Position numbers and translations under genes: made by a program | The notes under the pieces: model-generated | Database searches by the model: none | Told to the model about the DNA's origin: nothing | The model's input: only the letters and a program-made list of their open reading frames with translations | In this document: positions 10,720 through 20,259 of the stretch, in pieces | Position numbering within the stretch: position 1 is the stretch's first letter | How the letters are laid out: every line of letters starts with the position of its first letter | Assembly (NCBI RefSeq): GCF_000389635.1 | Contig: NC_021182.1 | Span: 372,001 to 436,000 of the forward strand | Origin: Clostridium pasteurianum BC1 | Lineage (GTDB): Bacteria > Bacillota > Clostridia > Clostridiales > Clostridiaceae | Direction of reading: 5' to 3' | DNA length: 64,000 bases

Positions 10720-10932
10720 CTATTCCTCTTCTGATAAGTTGTATTTCTTTCTGAATTTCTCAACTCTACCACCAACGTCAACTAATTTCTGACGTCCAGT
10801 GAAGAAAGGATGGCATTTTGAACAAATATCTACTTTAAGTTCTGCTTTAGTTGAACCTGTTGTAAAAGTATTTCCACATGCACATTTAACAACTGCATCA
10901 TGATGATACCCTGGATGTATGCCTTCTTTCAT
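10720..10932 (-). CDS. rpmE: 50S ribosomal protein L31, zinc-binding type
   Basis: A 70-residue large-subunit protein. It begins [20 protein letters not shown] and has the four cysteines of the zinc-containing (C+) L31: CACG and [12 protein letters not shown]. The start at 10932 follows AGAGGTG; an upstream in-frame ATG at 10950 would add six residues not typical of the family. The position after rho is conserved in Firmicutes. Confidence 0.95.
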   Translation of the reverse strand: MKEGIHPGYHHDAVVKCACGNTFTTGSTKAELKVDICSKCHPFFTGRQKLVDVGGRVEKFRKKYNLSEEE

Positions 10933-11102
10933 ATTTTTCACCTCTTTCAATACACGATAAATAACTTCAATATCAACTTTGCTATTATATCACATGTATC
11001 CAAAGCTCGTCAATATATGTAAAAAACTACTCTTTAATAAATTGCAGATTTCTGTTAGAATATATTATGTCTATAGTTATTAATTAGGGAGGAAAATATT
11101 AT

Positions 11103-11687
11103 ATGTATGGACCGAAAGATCATGGCTGGATAGAAGTAATAGTTGGACCAATGTATAGTGGAAAGTCAGAGGAATTGATAAGAAGGATAAGAAGGGCGAA
11201 GATTGCAAGGCAAAAGGTTCAAGTATTTAAACCTGAAATTGATAATAGATACAGCATAGATGATATAGTATCACATTGCGGTGAAAAGGAAGGGGCTATT
11301 GCTATAAAAAATAGTGAAGAAATACTTGAATTTTTAAAAAAAGATATAGATGTTATAGCAGTGGATGAAGTACAATTTTTTAATGAAAATATAATTAACA
11401 TTTTAACAAAAATATCAAATGGTGGGAAAAGGGTTATATGTGCAGGATTAGATATGGATTTTAGAGGAGAACCTTTTGGTTCTGTGCCAAAGCTTATGGC
11501 TATAGCTGAATTTGTAGATAAATTACAGGCAATATGCATGTGTTGTGGTAATCCAGCTACAAGAACTCAAAGACTTATAGATGGTAAGCCTGCAAATTAC
11601 AATGAATCTGTAATATTGATAGGGGCTAAGGAATCCTATGAAGCACGATGCAGAAAGTGTCATTGTGTTCCGAAAGATGAGGTGTGA
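11103..11687 (+). CDS. tdk: Thymidine kinase (type II)
   Basis: A 194-residue enzyme phosphorylating thymidine to dTMP in the salvage pathway. The P-loop [11 protein letters not shown] is at residues 16-26. The catalytic/Walker B region [10 protein letters not shown] follows, and the lasso zinc site is formed by CMCCGN and CRKCH. The start follows GGGAGGAAAATATT. It overlaps or abuts yqhQ (stop at 11687, next ATG at 11690), indicating translational coupling; the pair is conserved in clostridia. Confidence 0.95.
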   Translation: MYGPKDHGWIEVIVGPMYSGKSEELIRRIRRAKIARQKVQVFKPEIDNRYSIDDIVSHCGEKEGAIAIKNSEEILEFLKKDIDVIAVDEVQFFNENIINILTKISNGGKRVICAGLDMDFRGEPFGSVPKLMAIAEFVDKLQAICMCCGNPATRTQRLIDGKPANYNESVILIGAKESYEARCRKCHCVPKDEV

Positions 11688-11689
11688 AT

Positions 11690-12667
11690 ATGGATAAAAA
11701 GCATTCTGTAGGTGGTCAAGCTGTAATTGAAGGTGTAATGATGAGAGGGGCTAAGGGTATTGCGACTGCTGTTAGAAAAGAAGATAATACCATTGAATTG
11801 AAAATTGAGAAGATAGTACCCTATGCCAAAAGAAATAAGTTTTTTGGACTTCCTATTATAAGGGGGTTTGTATCTCTTGTAGAATCTATGATTATAGGAA
11901 TAAAAACCTTGAATTATTCGGCTTCTTTTTTTGAAGATGAAGAGGACAATGAGCCCTCTAAATTTGACGAATTCTTAAGTAAAATATTTAAAGATAAAAC
12001 TAATGATGCACTAATGGCAATATCTTTATGTATATCAATTGTTTTTGCTGTAGGAATTTTTTTCGCATTACCTACTTTTGCAGCTAATATATTTAAAAAT
12101 TTAAATGTTCATAATACTGTTATTCTGAATTTACTAGAAGGAGTAATAAGGGTAACTATTTTTATTTTATATTTGTATTTAATTGGCAAAATGAGCGATA
12201 TACAAAGAGTTTTTCAATATCATGGAGCGGAGCATAAAACTGTATTTTGCTACGAGAACGATGATGAATTAACGCCAGAAAATGCTTCAAAGTATTCTAG
12301 ATTTCATCCTCGTTGTGGAACAAATTTTTTATTTTTGGTTATGATAATAAGTATATTTGTTTTTTCGCTTACAGGCTGGAATTCGCTTATTTTTAGAATT
12401 ATTTCAAGAATAGTGCTGCTGCCTATTGTATCAGGAGTAACCTACGAGGTCATAAGGTGGATGGGTAGAAGTGATAATGGATTGTCGAAAATATTCTCAT
12501 ATCCAGGATTAATGCTGCAAAAATTTACTACCAGAGAGCCGGACTATAGTCAATTAGAAGTTGCTATAAAAGCTCTGAAAGGAGCAGAAGGCATAGTGGA
12601 TTCAGAAAATGTAGATGGGGTAGAAGACAAGAATTTTGTAGAAGATAAGGCATATGAAAATAAATAG
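11690..12667 (+). CDS. yqhQ: YqhQ-family membrane protein (DUF1385)
   Basis: A 325-residue protein with the family N-terminus GGQAVIEGVMMRGAKGIATAV, several hydrophobic segments (about residues 100-175 and 210-260) and YHGAEHKTVFCYE. Members are predicted membrane proteins of uncertain function, regularly beside prmC-prfA. The ATG at 11690 is used because GAGGTG lies upstream; a GTG at 11684 is too close to it. The last residues (..AYENK) and the TAG stop are encoded by the left end of element B copy 1, so the native C-terminus was replaced by the insertion. Confidence 0.85.
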   Translation: MDKKHSVGGQAVIEGVMMRGAKGIATAVRKEDNTIELKIEKIVPYAKRNKFFGLPIIRGFVSLVESMIIGIKTLNYSASFFEDEEDNEPSKFDEFLSKIFKDKTNDALMAISLCISIVFAVGIFFALPTFAANIFKNLNVHNTVILNLLEGVIRVTIFILYLYLIGKMSDIQRVFQYHGAEHKTVFCYENDDELTPENASKYSRFHPRCGTNFLFLVMIISIFVFSLTGWNSLIFRIISRIVLLPIVSGVTYEVIRWMGRSDNGLSKIFSYPGLMLQKFTTREPDYSQLEVAIKALKGAEGIVDSENVDGVEDKNFVEDKAYENK

Positions 12668-12805
12668 TAAGTCAAAGATGCGACGGATATTTTGAATCAT
12701 ACAAGGAAACAGGTTCTGAGGATAGTGAGCTATCTGAGGGTTCTGTTGACGCAGTAGGATTAAAAATAGGCTAGCATACTGACTAGTTATTTATTTGAAT
12801 GTGCC
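12649..12805 (+). repeat. Element B copy 1 (157-bp inverted-repeat MITE)
   Basis: Terminal inverted repeats GGCATATGAAAATAAATAG...TTATTTATTTGAATGTGCC flank an internal hairpin (AACAG..GATAG-TGAG-CTATC..CTGTT). A near-identical 157-bp copy is at 40166-40322, a diverged one at 47413-47570, a deleted one at 32982-33046, and end fragments at 1656 and 34862. No transposase gene is carried. It lies between yqhQ and prmC, supplying the yqhQ stop codon. Confidence 0.85.
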
Positions 12806-12827
12806 TAAGAAAATGTAGAGGGTTAAA

Positions 12828-13679
12828 ATGAAAATACAAGAGCTTTTAATATCAGGATATGATATATTAAAGTCTCAAAATATTGAGACTTATATGCTGG
12901 ATACTCAACTTATACTATGCAAGGTTTTAAATAAGGATAAACTGTTTATAATTACAAATAGAGATTTGCAGGTGGATGAAAATAAAAGAGCGGAATTTCT
13001 TAAGCTGATAGAACTTAGAAAGAAAAGAATGCCTGTAAAATATATTCTCCAGAGTACGGAATTTATGGGTTTGGATTATTTTATAAAACCAGGAGTACTT
13101 ATACCAAGAGCAGATACGGAAATACTTGTGGAAGAGGCTATAAAGGAAATAAAAAAACAAAATTTAAAAGAAATTTGTGATGTATGCTGTGGAAGTGGGG
13201 CTATAGGTATTGCTATTGCTACTTATATAGCTGATTCACAGGTGGTTTGTTACGATATTTCAGAAATTGCCTTAGAGGTTACACAGATCAATTTAGAAAG
13301 ATTTAATTTAGAAAAAAGAGTTAAGGCGTTAAGAAGTGATTTGCTTAGTAAGGCTATAGAGAATAGATGCAGTTTTGATGTTATAGTTTCTAATCCACCC
13401 TATATAAAAAGTAAAGTTATAGGAACATTAATGGAAGATGTAAAGAATTATGAACCTTTTATAGCGCTTTGTGGTGGAGAAGATGGTCTGGAATTTTATA
13501 GAAGAATAATTGGAGAATCAAAAAAAGTTTTAAATCCCAAGGGTTTAATAATTTTTGAGATAGGCTATGATCAAAAGGAAGAAGTAACCCAACTGATGGA
13601 ACAAAATGGATTTAAAGATGTGGTATGTATTAAAGATCTTTCTGGAAATGATAGAGTAGTTAAAGGCTATTTTTATTGA
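12828..13679 (+). CDS. prmC: Release factor glutamine methyltransferase
   Basis: A 283-residue S-adenosylmethionine-dependent enzyme that N5-methylates the glutamine of the GGQ motif in release factors. The N-terminal helical domain has KYILQSTEFMGLDYFI. The Rossmann SAM site reads DVCCGSGAIGIAIA, and the glutamine-binding NPPY motif lies at about residues 189-192 (IVSNPPYIKS). It precedes its substrate prfA by about 200 bases. The ATG follows GAGGGTT. No anomalies. Confidence 0.93.
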   Translation: MKIQELLISGYDILKSQNIETYMLDTQLILCKVLNKDKLFIITNRDLQVDENKRAEFLKLIELRKKRMPVKYILQSTEFMGLDYFIKPGVLIPRADTEILVEEAIKEIKKQNLKEICDVCCGSGAIGIAIATYIADSQVVCYDISEIALEVTQINLERFNLEKRVKALRSDLLSKAIENRCSFDVIVSNPPYIKSKVIGTLMEDVKNYEPFIALCGGEDGLEFYRRIIGESKKVLNPKGLIIFEIGYDQKEEVTQLMEQNGFKDVVCIKDLSGNDRVVKGYFY

Positions 13680-13882
13680 CAATATAAGAAGATGGTGAAT
13701 TGAATTTGGAAAAAATTACACCCTTAGGGTAACTTGAAAATTTTTATGGTTATAAAAAACATTATATGTTATAATATAGAATTATTAAAATAAGGTATTT
13801 TCAAAGATATAGTATGTGAAAGTTTTCATAGAATTTAATTAAATATTTCTTTGATGATTACTAAATACGGAGTGATAAATTA

Positions 13883-14962
13883 ATGCTTGAAAGACTTAAT
13901 TTTATAGAGAATAAATATGAGGAATTATCAATTAAGATTAGTGACCCAACTGTTATGGCAAATCAAAAAGAGTGGCAGCAGCTTTGTAAAGAACATGCAG
14001 AAATGGAAACTATAGTAAATAAATACAGACAATATAGAAGTGCCCAGGAAAGCTTAAAAGATGATCAGGAAATGCTGGGTGAAAAAATAGATAAAGAACT
14101 TAAGGAAATGGTTGAGGAAGAAATAAAAGAGCTTCAGGAGAATTCAACTAAATATGAAGAGGAACTTAAAATACTACTTCTTCCAAAGGATCCAAATGAC
14201 AATAAAAATGTATTTGTAGAAATAAGAGGTGGTGCTGGTGGAGAAGAAGCTGCACTATTTGCTGCCAATCTTTTTAGAATGTACACAAGATACGCAGAAA
14301 GAAAGGGTTGGAATATAGAAGTTATGAGTGCCAATGAAACAGATATAGGTGGTTTCAAAGAAGTTGTATTTATGATAAAAGGTGAAGGTGCCTATAGTAG
14401 GCTTAAATTCGAAAGTGGTGCTCATAGAGTTCAAAGGGTTCCAGATACAGAATCCAGTGGTAGAATTCATACTTCAACTTCTACTGTGGCAGTTTTGCCG
14501 GAGGTTGAAGATGTGGATGTAGAAATAAATCCAAATGATTTGAGAATAGATGTATTTAGAGCTTCTGGACATGGTGGCCAGTGTGTAAATACTACGGATT
14601 CAGCTGTTAGAATAACACATTTACCAACTGGAATGGTAGTTTCTTGTCAGGATGAAAAGAGTCAACTTAAAAATAAAGAAAAGGCTATGAAGGTTTTAAG
14701 AGCAAGATTGTTCGAAAAAGCTCAACAGGAAAGAAGCGCAGGTATTGCAGAGGATAGAAGGAGTCAAGTTGGAACAGGGGATAGAAGCGAAAGAATAAGA
14801 ACTTACAATTTTCCTCAAGGTAGAGTTACAGATCACAGAATAGGTGTTACACTTTATAAACTTGATTCCTTTTTAGATGGAGAAATAGATGAAATTATTG
14901 ATGCATTAATTACTGAAGAGCAGGCAGAAAAGATGAAAGCTGTTGGTAATCAGGCTGTATAA
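13883..14962 (+). CDS. prfA: Peptide chain release factor 1
   Basis: A 359-residue factor terminating translation at UAA and UAG. The stop-codon recognition loop is in [19 protein letters not shown]. The peptidyl-hydrolysis motif GGQ is at about residues 231-233 ([18 protein letters not shown]), the residue methylated by PrmC. Domain 1 coiled coil and C-terminus are complete. The start follows ACGGAGTG. Length is normal for RF1 rather than RF2. Confidence 0.96.
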   Translation: MLERLNFIENKYEELSIKISDPTVMANQKEWQQLCKEHAEMETIVNKYRQYRSAQESLKDDQEMLGEKIDKELKEMVEEEIKELQENSTKYEEELKILLLPKDPNDNKNVFVEIRGGAGGEEAALFAANLFRMYTRYAERKGWNIEVMSANETDIGGFKEVVFMIKGEGAYSRLKFESGAHRVQRVPDTESSGRIHTSTSTVAVLPEVEDVDVEINPNDLRIDVFRASGHGGQCVNTTDSAVRITHLPTGMVVSCQDEKSQLKNKEKAMKVLRARLFEKAQQERSAGIAEDRRSQVGTGDRSERIRTYNFPQGRVTDHRIGVTLYKLDSFLDGEIDEIIDALITEEQAEKMKAVGNQAV

Positions 14963-15041
14963 TTTTTAATTTAAATATATTTGATGCTGAGATGATTGTG
15001 TACCTCTATAGAAAGTCATTTACTAAGGTGGTGGAGAGGAT

Positions 15042-15617
15042 ATGAATATAAATAAAGCTATTAGAAAACAAAGTGCCTCTTATAAGAGGTCTATAATAGC
15101 CATGATTTTTATACTTATTATTCTCCCTGTTGTCTGGTATTTATCAGGCCAAATAAACATATTTTTTTTCATGTATCTATTTGTAATAGAATTACTAATT
15201 TTGTCTGCTATGAGTTTTAAAACAAAAGTTCAGGTTTTAAACTATGAGGTAGATAAATATAGAATAAAGGTTACTGTAGGATTTCCTAAAAAGGATATAA
15301 ATTTGCTTTGTAAAAAGATAGACATAATCCATGCAGAAGGTTCTGGAAGCGATATGAAACTAATTTTAATTACTAAAAGTACTACAAGAAATAGATTTGT
15401 AAGAAAAATTGACATTGATTTTTTAAGAAGGTATCCTTATGCAGGCTATCATTATGGAAGATTTAAAAAAAATAATCCTGAAAATGAGTATTTTTATACA
15501 GTGATTTCCACTGGCGGGTATAAAAAGTACAAATTACTAGATGAATTATATAAGTCCTGTACTGGAGCTTTTTATACAGAAGAAGCTATAGCAAAAATAA
15601 AGGAATACAGAAATTAG
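15042..15617 (+). CDS. Uncharacterised membrane protein (191 aa)
   Basis: Not recognised. Start ATG has GGTGGAGAGG upstream. Two adjacent hydrophobic segments (about residues 19-35 and 40-57) are followed by a basic soluble domain of about 130 residues with mixed helix and strand, so it is probably an inner-membrane hairpin with a cytoplasmic tail. The C-terminus YTEEAIAKIKEYRN is helical. It lies between prfA and a ZIP transporter, a place often held by an unnamed membrane gene in clostridia. No catalytic motif is apparent. Confidence 0.65.
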   Translation: MNINKAIRKQSASYKRSIIAMIFILIILPVVWYLSGQINIFFFMYLFVIELLILSAMSFKTKVQVLNYEVDKYRIKVTVGFPKKDINLLCKKIDIIHAEGSGSDMKLILITKSTTRNRFVRKIDIDFLRRYPYAGYHYGRFKKNNPENEYFYTVISTGGYKKYKLLDELYKSCTGAFYTEEAIAKIKEYRN

Positions 15618-15722
15618 ATATTTCAAAAGAAATAATAACTTATTTAGTTATTTAAAGAAAAGTTTATTAATGAATAAATCCTCATGTCTATAAATAGAAT
15701 GTTATAGATGTGGGGTGATTTT

Positions 15723-16451
15723 TTGAATATAAATACTGTAATAATATTAATGTTTGTAAGTATAGTATCTTTACTGGGAACTCTCATAGGCTCCTCTGTA
15801 GGACTTTTAATTAAAAATCCATCTAAAAGGCTTTTAGGTGCGCTTATTGGTTTTGCTGCTGGTATCATGCTTGCAGTAGTAGTTTTTGACCTTATTCCTG
15901 AATGCATAAAAAAATGGAGTTTTACTAGTACTATTTTTACTGCTTTAATAGGAATAGCTGTCATTGCATTTGCGGACAGGCTAACCAGTAAAAATAATTT
16001 CCATTCAAATAAACATTTGCAAATTGCACTTTTAACGGCCATAGGACTTATGCTTCATAATTTCCCGGAAGGCATAATTATGGGCTGCGGATTTATAGTG
16101 GGTGGGAGTCTTGGAATTAAGATGTGTATACTTATTGCGGTGCATGATATACCAGAGGGAATTGCGGTAGCAGCTCCTATGGTAGCTTCTAAAATAGACC
16201 CACTTAAAATTTTTATATATACAGCAATAACTGCATTGCCCACGGCTTTTGGAGCAACTATAGGGATTTTTATAGGAGGCATATCGCAAAGCGTGTTAGG
16301 TACAAGTCTTGGACTTGCCTCGGGTATAATGCTTTATGTGGTTTGTGGGAAAATGATACCGGAAGCTAATACAATTTGGCCTGGGACTACAAGTACATTA
16401 GGTATTTTAATGGGCTTTTTACTTGGACTTGCTATGTGCACAGTTTTATAA
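15723..16451 (+). CDS. ZIP-family divalent metal transporter
   Basis: About 242 residues with seven to eight transmembrane segments. The ZIP signature helices carry HNFPEGIIMGCG and HDIPEGIAVAAPM, whose His/Glu residues line the metal path for zinc or related ions across the cytoplasmic membrane. I prefer the TTG at 15723 because GGGGTGA sits just upstream; an ATG at 15708 has no ribosome site. The gene keeps a conserved place before tsaC. Confidence 0.88.
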   Translation: MNINTVIILMFVSIVSLLGTLIGSSVGLLIKNPSKRLLGALIGFAAGIMLAVVVFDLIPECIKKWSFTSTIFTALIGIAVIAFADRLTSKNNFHSNKHLQIALLTAIGLMLHNFPEGIIMGCGFIVGGSLGIKMCILIAVHDIPEGIAVAAPMVASKIDPLKIFIYTAITALPTAFGATIGIFIGGISQSVLGTSLGLASGIMLYVVCGKMIPEANTIWPGTTSTLGILMGFLLGLAMCTVL

Positions 16452-16530
16452 TATATTTGACAGTTAAAATACTTAATAGTACAATGAAGTCAATTTTGAA
16501 ATTTATTCTGTTTAAGAAGGTGTACTTAAA

Positions 16531-17583
16531 GTGGATACTAAGGTTAAGGTATTGGATAGTAATAATTTAGATAAAGGGATACTTGAAGAAATTGCACAGG
16601 TCATAAAGGATAAAGGGCTAGTAGCTTTTCCTACTGAGACAGTCTATGGATTGGGAGCAAATGCTTTAGATGAAGAAGCTGTAACTAAGATTTTTTTAGC
16701 TAAGGGCAGACCCCAGGATAACCCTTTAATAGTTCATATTGGTGATTTAGAGGGAATAATACCTTTAGTCAAAAATATACCTGAAGTGGCAAAAGTGCTT
16801 ATGGAGAGGTTTTGGCCAGGGCCCATGACAATTATACTTGAAAAGACGTCATTAATACCAGATGTTACGTCAGCCGGACTAAAATCTATTGGTATTAGAA
16901 TGCCAAAAAGCATAATTGCAAGGAACATAATAAAGGCAGCGGGAGTACCTATTGCAGCACCCTCTGCAAATATATCGGGAAGACCAAGTCCTACAGATAT
17001 AGAAAGGTGTATAGAAGATTTAAAAGGGAAAATTGAATACATAGTAGGTGGAGAAGTTTCAGAAGTGGGATTGGAATCCACTATTATAGATTGTACAGTT
17101 ACACCACCTTGTGTATTGAGACCTGGTGGCATAACTTTGGAAATGCTTAGAGAAATAGATGAAAATATTTATATAGATAAAGCAATAATGAAAAAACCAG
17201 AAAAGGATTTTAAACCCAAGGCTCCAGGAATGAAATATAGACACTATGCACCAAAAGCATCAGTAAAAATTATCAGTGGAGAATTACAAAAAACTATTGC
17301 AAAAATTAATGAAATAGTGCAAACTTATATAGATGAAGGTAAAAAAGTTGGTATTATGGCTACAGAGGAAACTAAGGATAGATATAAAGGTGCTTTAGTT
17401 ATATCACTTGGAAGTAGAAATAATCTTAATAGCATAGGAAAAAATCTTTTTGAGACACTTAGAGCCTTTGATGATAATAAGGTAGATATTATATTATCTG
17501 AAGCTTTTGAGGAAGTTGGTTTTGGAATAGCTATAATGAATAGATTAAAAAAATCTGCTGGGTTCAATATAATAGATGTTTAG
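16531..17583 (+). CDS. tsaC: L-threonylcarbamoyladenylate synthase (Sua5 type)
   Basis: A 350-residue enzyme making threonylcarbamoyl-AMP from threonine, bicarbonate and ATP, first step of the t6A tRNA modification. The YrdC domain has FPTETVYGLGANALDEEAV and KGRPQDNPLIVHI early, then SANISGRPSPTDIE. An extra C-terminal Sua5 domain (about residues 240-350) marks the long form (YwlC/Sua5). GTG start at 16531 follows AAGAAGGTG. The following phosphatase gene is spaced for co-transcription. Confidence 0.93.
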   Translation: MDTKVKVLDSNNLDKGILEEIAQVIKDKGLVAFPTETVYGLGANALDEEAVTKIFLAKGRPQDNPLIVHIGDLEGIIPLVKNIPEVAKVLMERFWPGPMTIILEKTSLIPDVTSAGLKSIGIRMPKSIIARNIIKAAGVPIAAPSANISGRPSPTDIERCIEDLKGKIEYIVGGEVSEVGLESTIIDCTVTPPCVLRPGGITLEMLREIDENIYIDKAIMKKPEKDFKPKAPGMKYRHYAPKASVKIISGELQKTIAKINEIVQTYIDEGKKVGIMATEETKDRYKGALVISLGSRNNLNSIGKNLFETLRAFDDNKVDIILSEAFEEVGFGIAIMNRLKKSAGFNIIDV

Positions 17584-17642
17584 TCTACAATGTTGATAAA
17601 GATAGGATCCAGTAAATTGTGAGGTATACAGGAGGAAATAGT

Positions 17643-18095
17643 ATGAAGCTACTTTTTGTCTGTACTGGGAACACTTGCAGGAGTTGTATGGCAGAAGCAA
17701 TATTCAATGAGCTTTGTAATATAAATGGAGTTACATCTTTTTCAGCGGGATTAAGTGTAGTGCCTAAAAGTATTATTTCTAAAAATTCCCATTTATTAGT
17801 AAAACAAAATTTAAATATAAATTTGGAAAATAGAAAAGCAGTTCAGTTCACTAGAGAAATGCTTGAGGAATTTGATCTTATACTTACTATGACTGGATAT
17901 ATGGCTAATGTAATTAAAAATCATTTTAAAGAATACAATTCTAAGGTATATTCTTTAAATGAATATGTCTCCATTAATAGGGATATAACAGATCCTTATG
18001 GTGGTAATATAGATGTATATAAGGACACCTTTAATGATTTAAGGTCTAGTATAGAACTTTTGATTAAAAAATTGCAAGATAAAGGTATTGTATAA
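17643..18095 (+). CDS. Low-molecular-weight protein phosphatase (YwlE-like)
   Basis: A 150-residue phosphatase. The N-terminal loop FVCTGNTCRSCMAEAIF carries the catalytic C-x5-R of the LMW-PTP fold, and the late motif ITDPYGGNIDVY has the general-acid Asp. YwlE of Bacillus, in the same gene neighbourhood, removes phosphate from arginine; TGNTCRS with Thr after the Cys is typical of that arginine-phosphatase branch. Start at 17643 follows AGGAGG. Substrate is inferred from context. Confidence 0.88.
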   Translation: MKLLFVCTGNTCRSCMAEAIFNELCNINGVTSFSAGLSVVPKSIISKNSHLLVKQNLNINLENRKAVQFTREMLEEFDLILTMTGYMANVIKNHFKEYNSKVYSLNEYVSINRDITDPYGGNIDVYKDTFNDLRSSIELLIKKLQDKGIV

Positions 18096-18269
18096 AATAC
18101 ATTTATCTTTTTTTTACGTAAGTGTGTGAAAAAAATCATCAGCTATAGGGGCTAAATATTTTGTGAAATATGAGATTTTTGAATATATTGTAGAATGTTG
18201 TAAAGTATACTTAACTGAATTAATTTAAAATAAGAAAATACAATTTTGAAAATTATGGAGGTACGTGTA

Positions 18270-18713
18270 ATGAAAATAGCATTAGGCAGTGATCATGCTG
18301 GATTATCACTTAAAAAAATAATAATAAAACATTTAGAGGAAAAGGGTATAGAAATAAAGGATTTTGGTACATATAATGAGGATTCCTGTGATTATCCTGA
18401 TTATGCATACAAGGTAGCAAATGAAGTAGCACAAAAAAACTTTGATTTAGGTATACTGGTTTGTGGTACCGGTATAGGTATAGGTATTGCAGCTAATAAA
18501 GTAAAGGGAATTAGAGCGGCCACTTGCTCTGATACTTTCTCCGCACATGCATGCAGGGAACATAATAATGCAAATATAATTGCCCTTGGAGAAAGAGTTG
18601 TTGGCCCAGGACTTGCAATTGACATAGTAGATACCTTTTTAGGAGCAAGTTTTGAAGGTGGAAGACATGAAAAAAGAATAAACAAGATTGCTGATATTGA
18701 AAATAATAAATAA
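18270..18713 (+). CDS. rpiB: Ribose-5-phosphate isomerase B
   Basis: A 147-residue RpiB/LacAB-family isomerase interconverting ribose-5-P and ribulose-5-P. GSDHAGLSLKK at the N-terminus, DYPDYA, the active-site Cys in LVCGTGIGIGIAANK, and GERVVGPGLA are all present. The ATG at 18270 follows TATGGAGG; the ATG at 18246 does not have a site. It lies between the phosphatase and upp, as in other clostridia. Confidence 0.93.
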   Translation: MKIALGSDHAGLSLKKIIIKHLEEKGIEIKDFGTYNEDSCDYPDYAYKVANEVAQKNFDLGILVCGTGIGIGIAANKVKGIRAATCSDTFSAHACREHNNANIIALGERVVGPGLAIDIVDTFLGASFEGGRHEKRINKIADIENNK

Positions 18714-18866
18714 TAGATTAAACATAGAGCATATATTTTGTGTTATATGGGGTTAGTTTCAGGTGAATATACCATGGCAAAAAGCTTTTTAAAATTCGAA
18801 ATAGGCTATGATATTTAATTATCTATCTGAAAATACTTCATATAGGAAAATTTAGGGGGAAGTAAA

Positions 18867-19496
18867 ATGAGTAAGGTAACACAAATAGCACATCCTTTAA
18901 TATTACATAAATTATCTTTTATAAGAGATAAGAATACAGGCTCTAAGGATTTTAGAGAACTTGTGGAGGAAGTAGCTATGCTTATGGCTTATGAAGTAAC
19001 TCGTGATATGAAAACGGAAACTGTGGAAGTAGAAACACCAATTTGCAAGACAGAGTGTAAAATACTTGCAGGTAAAAAGGTTGCTATAGTACCAATATTA
19101 AGAGCGGGTCTTGGAATGGTTGAAGGTATGCTCAGACTTATTCCAGCTGCAAAGGTTGGTCATATAGGGTTATATAGAGATGAGAAGACACTTCAACCAG
19201 TGGAATATTTTTGTAAACTTCCTCAGGATATTGAAGAAAGAGATATAATAGTAACAGACCCTATGCTTGCTACTGGCGGCTCTGCTATTGATGCAATAAG
19301 TCTTCTAAAGAAAAAAGGAGCTAAATGCATAAGGCTTATGTGCCTTATAGGTGCACCGGAGGGAGTAAAGGCAGTACAAGAAGCCCATCCGGATGTAGAT
19401 ATATATTTAGCATCAATTGATGAAAAATTAAATGAAAAGGGATATATTGTTCCAGGTCTTGGGGATGCAGGAGATAGATTATTTGGAACTAAATAA
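18867..19496 (+). CDS. upp: Uracil phosphoribosyltransferase
   Basis: A 209-residue pyrimidine salvage enzyme making UMP from uracil and PRPP. The PRPP loop is [16 protein letters not shown]. The uracil-binding C-terminus [17 protein letters not shown] is intact, and [13 protein letters not shown] lies earlier. Start follows GGGGGAAG. In many clostridia the atp operon region follows soon after; here accessory genes begin directly downstream. Confidence 0.95.
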   Translation: MSKVTQIAHPLILHKLSFIRDKNTGSKDFRELVEEVAMLMAYEVTRDMKTETVEVETPICKTECKILAGKKVAIVPILRAGLGMVEGMLRLIPAAKVGHIGLYRDEKTLQPVEYFCKLPQDIEERDIIVTDPMLATGGSAIDAISLLKKKGAKCIRLMCLIGAPEGVKAVQEAHPDVDIYLASIDEKLNEKGYIVPGLGDAGDRLFGTK

Positions 19497-19517
19497 AAAA
19501 TTTTATAAAAAGAATTT

Positions 19518-19649
19518 AAAGTGGAGTAAGGAGTGGCTGCGTTTTTGGATAACGATTTACTCTAGAGGACAACAAGTTCTAAGTATCACAAACCGATATT
19601 TAGAACTCTGTTAGGAAGCAGCAGAGGTCATAAACAAAAACTCCACTTT
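19518..19649 (+). ncRNA. Candidate structured RNA downstream of upp
   Basis: Three nested helices can be drawn: AAAGTGGAGT (19518-19527) with ACTCCACTTT (19640-19649); GCTGC (19536-19540) with GCAGC (19618-19622); and a terminal hairpin GTTCTAAGTATC/GATATTTAGAAC (19576-19606). GC content is higher than in the flanks and there is no coding frame. It lies between upp and a small membrane-protein gene, so it could be a leader or a free RNA. I cannot assign it to a known class. Confidence 0.45.
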
Positions 19650-19697
19650 ATGCCAAGAACTTTGTTTATATTAACTTATAGTAAGGAGGATATGTAT

Positions 19698-19958
19698 TTG
19701 AAAAATAAATTTTTGTTGATAAGAATCGTACTTGGAGTATTAATCATTTTGATATCTATTCTTACTTTTTTGGGAATTGGTGATAAAAGAATAATGATGT
19801 CATCTATTCTTATTCTATTAGGATTACTTCAATTATTTAATGGATTATATTTTTTAAGTAAAAATAGTGATAAAAAAGGATACGGTTTATTTCTAATAAT
19901 TAGTGCTATAGTTCTTATTTGTATTGGGATTTTATTTATGTTCATAATGTTTAAATAA
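19698..19958 (+). CDS. Small membrane protein, DUF3953-like
   Basis: An 86-residue protein made of three hydrophobic segments (about residues 6-24, 30-48 and 57-84), LIRIVLGVLIILISILTFLG... It resembles the YczI/DUF3953 family of small three-helix Firmicutes membrane proteins of unknown function, a resemblance of pattern only. The TTG at 19698 is preferred because AAGGAGG lies eight bases upstream; the ATG at 19692 is too near. Confidence 0.55.
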   Translation: MKNKFLLIRIVLGVLIILISILTFLGIGDKRIMMSSILILLGLLQLFNGLYFLSKNSDKKGYGLFLIISAIVLICIGILFMFIMFK

Positions 19959-20134
19959 GTCCTTGAGCCTATGAAAATGTATTTTAATAATTAGTTTCAT
20001 AAATATTATGTACATAAAGATTCCGTCATTTTGTTTTATTTTATATAATTTACTTATAATAATAAAATGTTCTGATGGTTTTTTATATTTTGTGGTGAAA
20101 TTTACTTGAATAAAATATTAATAAATAATCATTA

Positions 20135-20163
20135 TTGACTACTTAATTGGAACAGTTTAAAAT
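20135..20163 (+). promoter_or_regulatory. Probable sigma-A promoter for the NRAMP gene
   Basis: TTGACT (20135-20140), 17-base spacer, TAAAAT (20158-20163), about 97 bases upstream of the ATG at 20260. No clear metal-regulator operator was recognised around it. Confidence 0.5.
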
Positions 20164-20259
20164 TATAAATAAAATACAAGTATAATAAGCATAAATATGA
20201 ATAAATTTATAATGAACATTCTTTATACAACTTTATTGAATTTGAGGTGTAACTAAACC

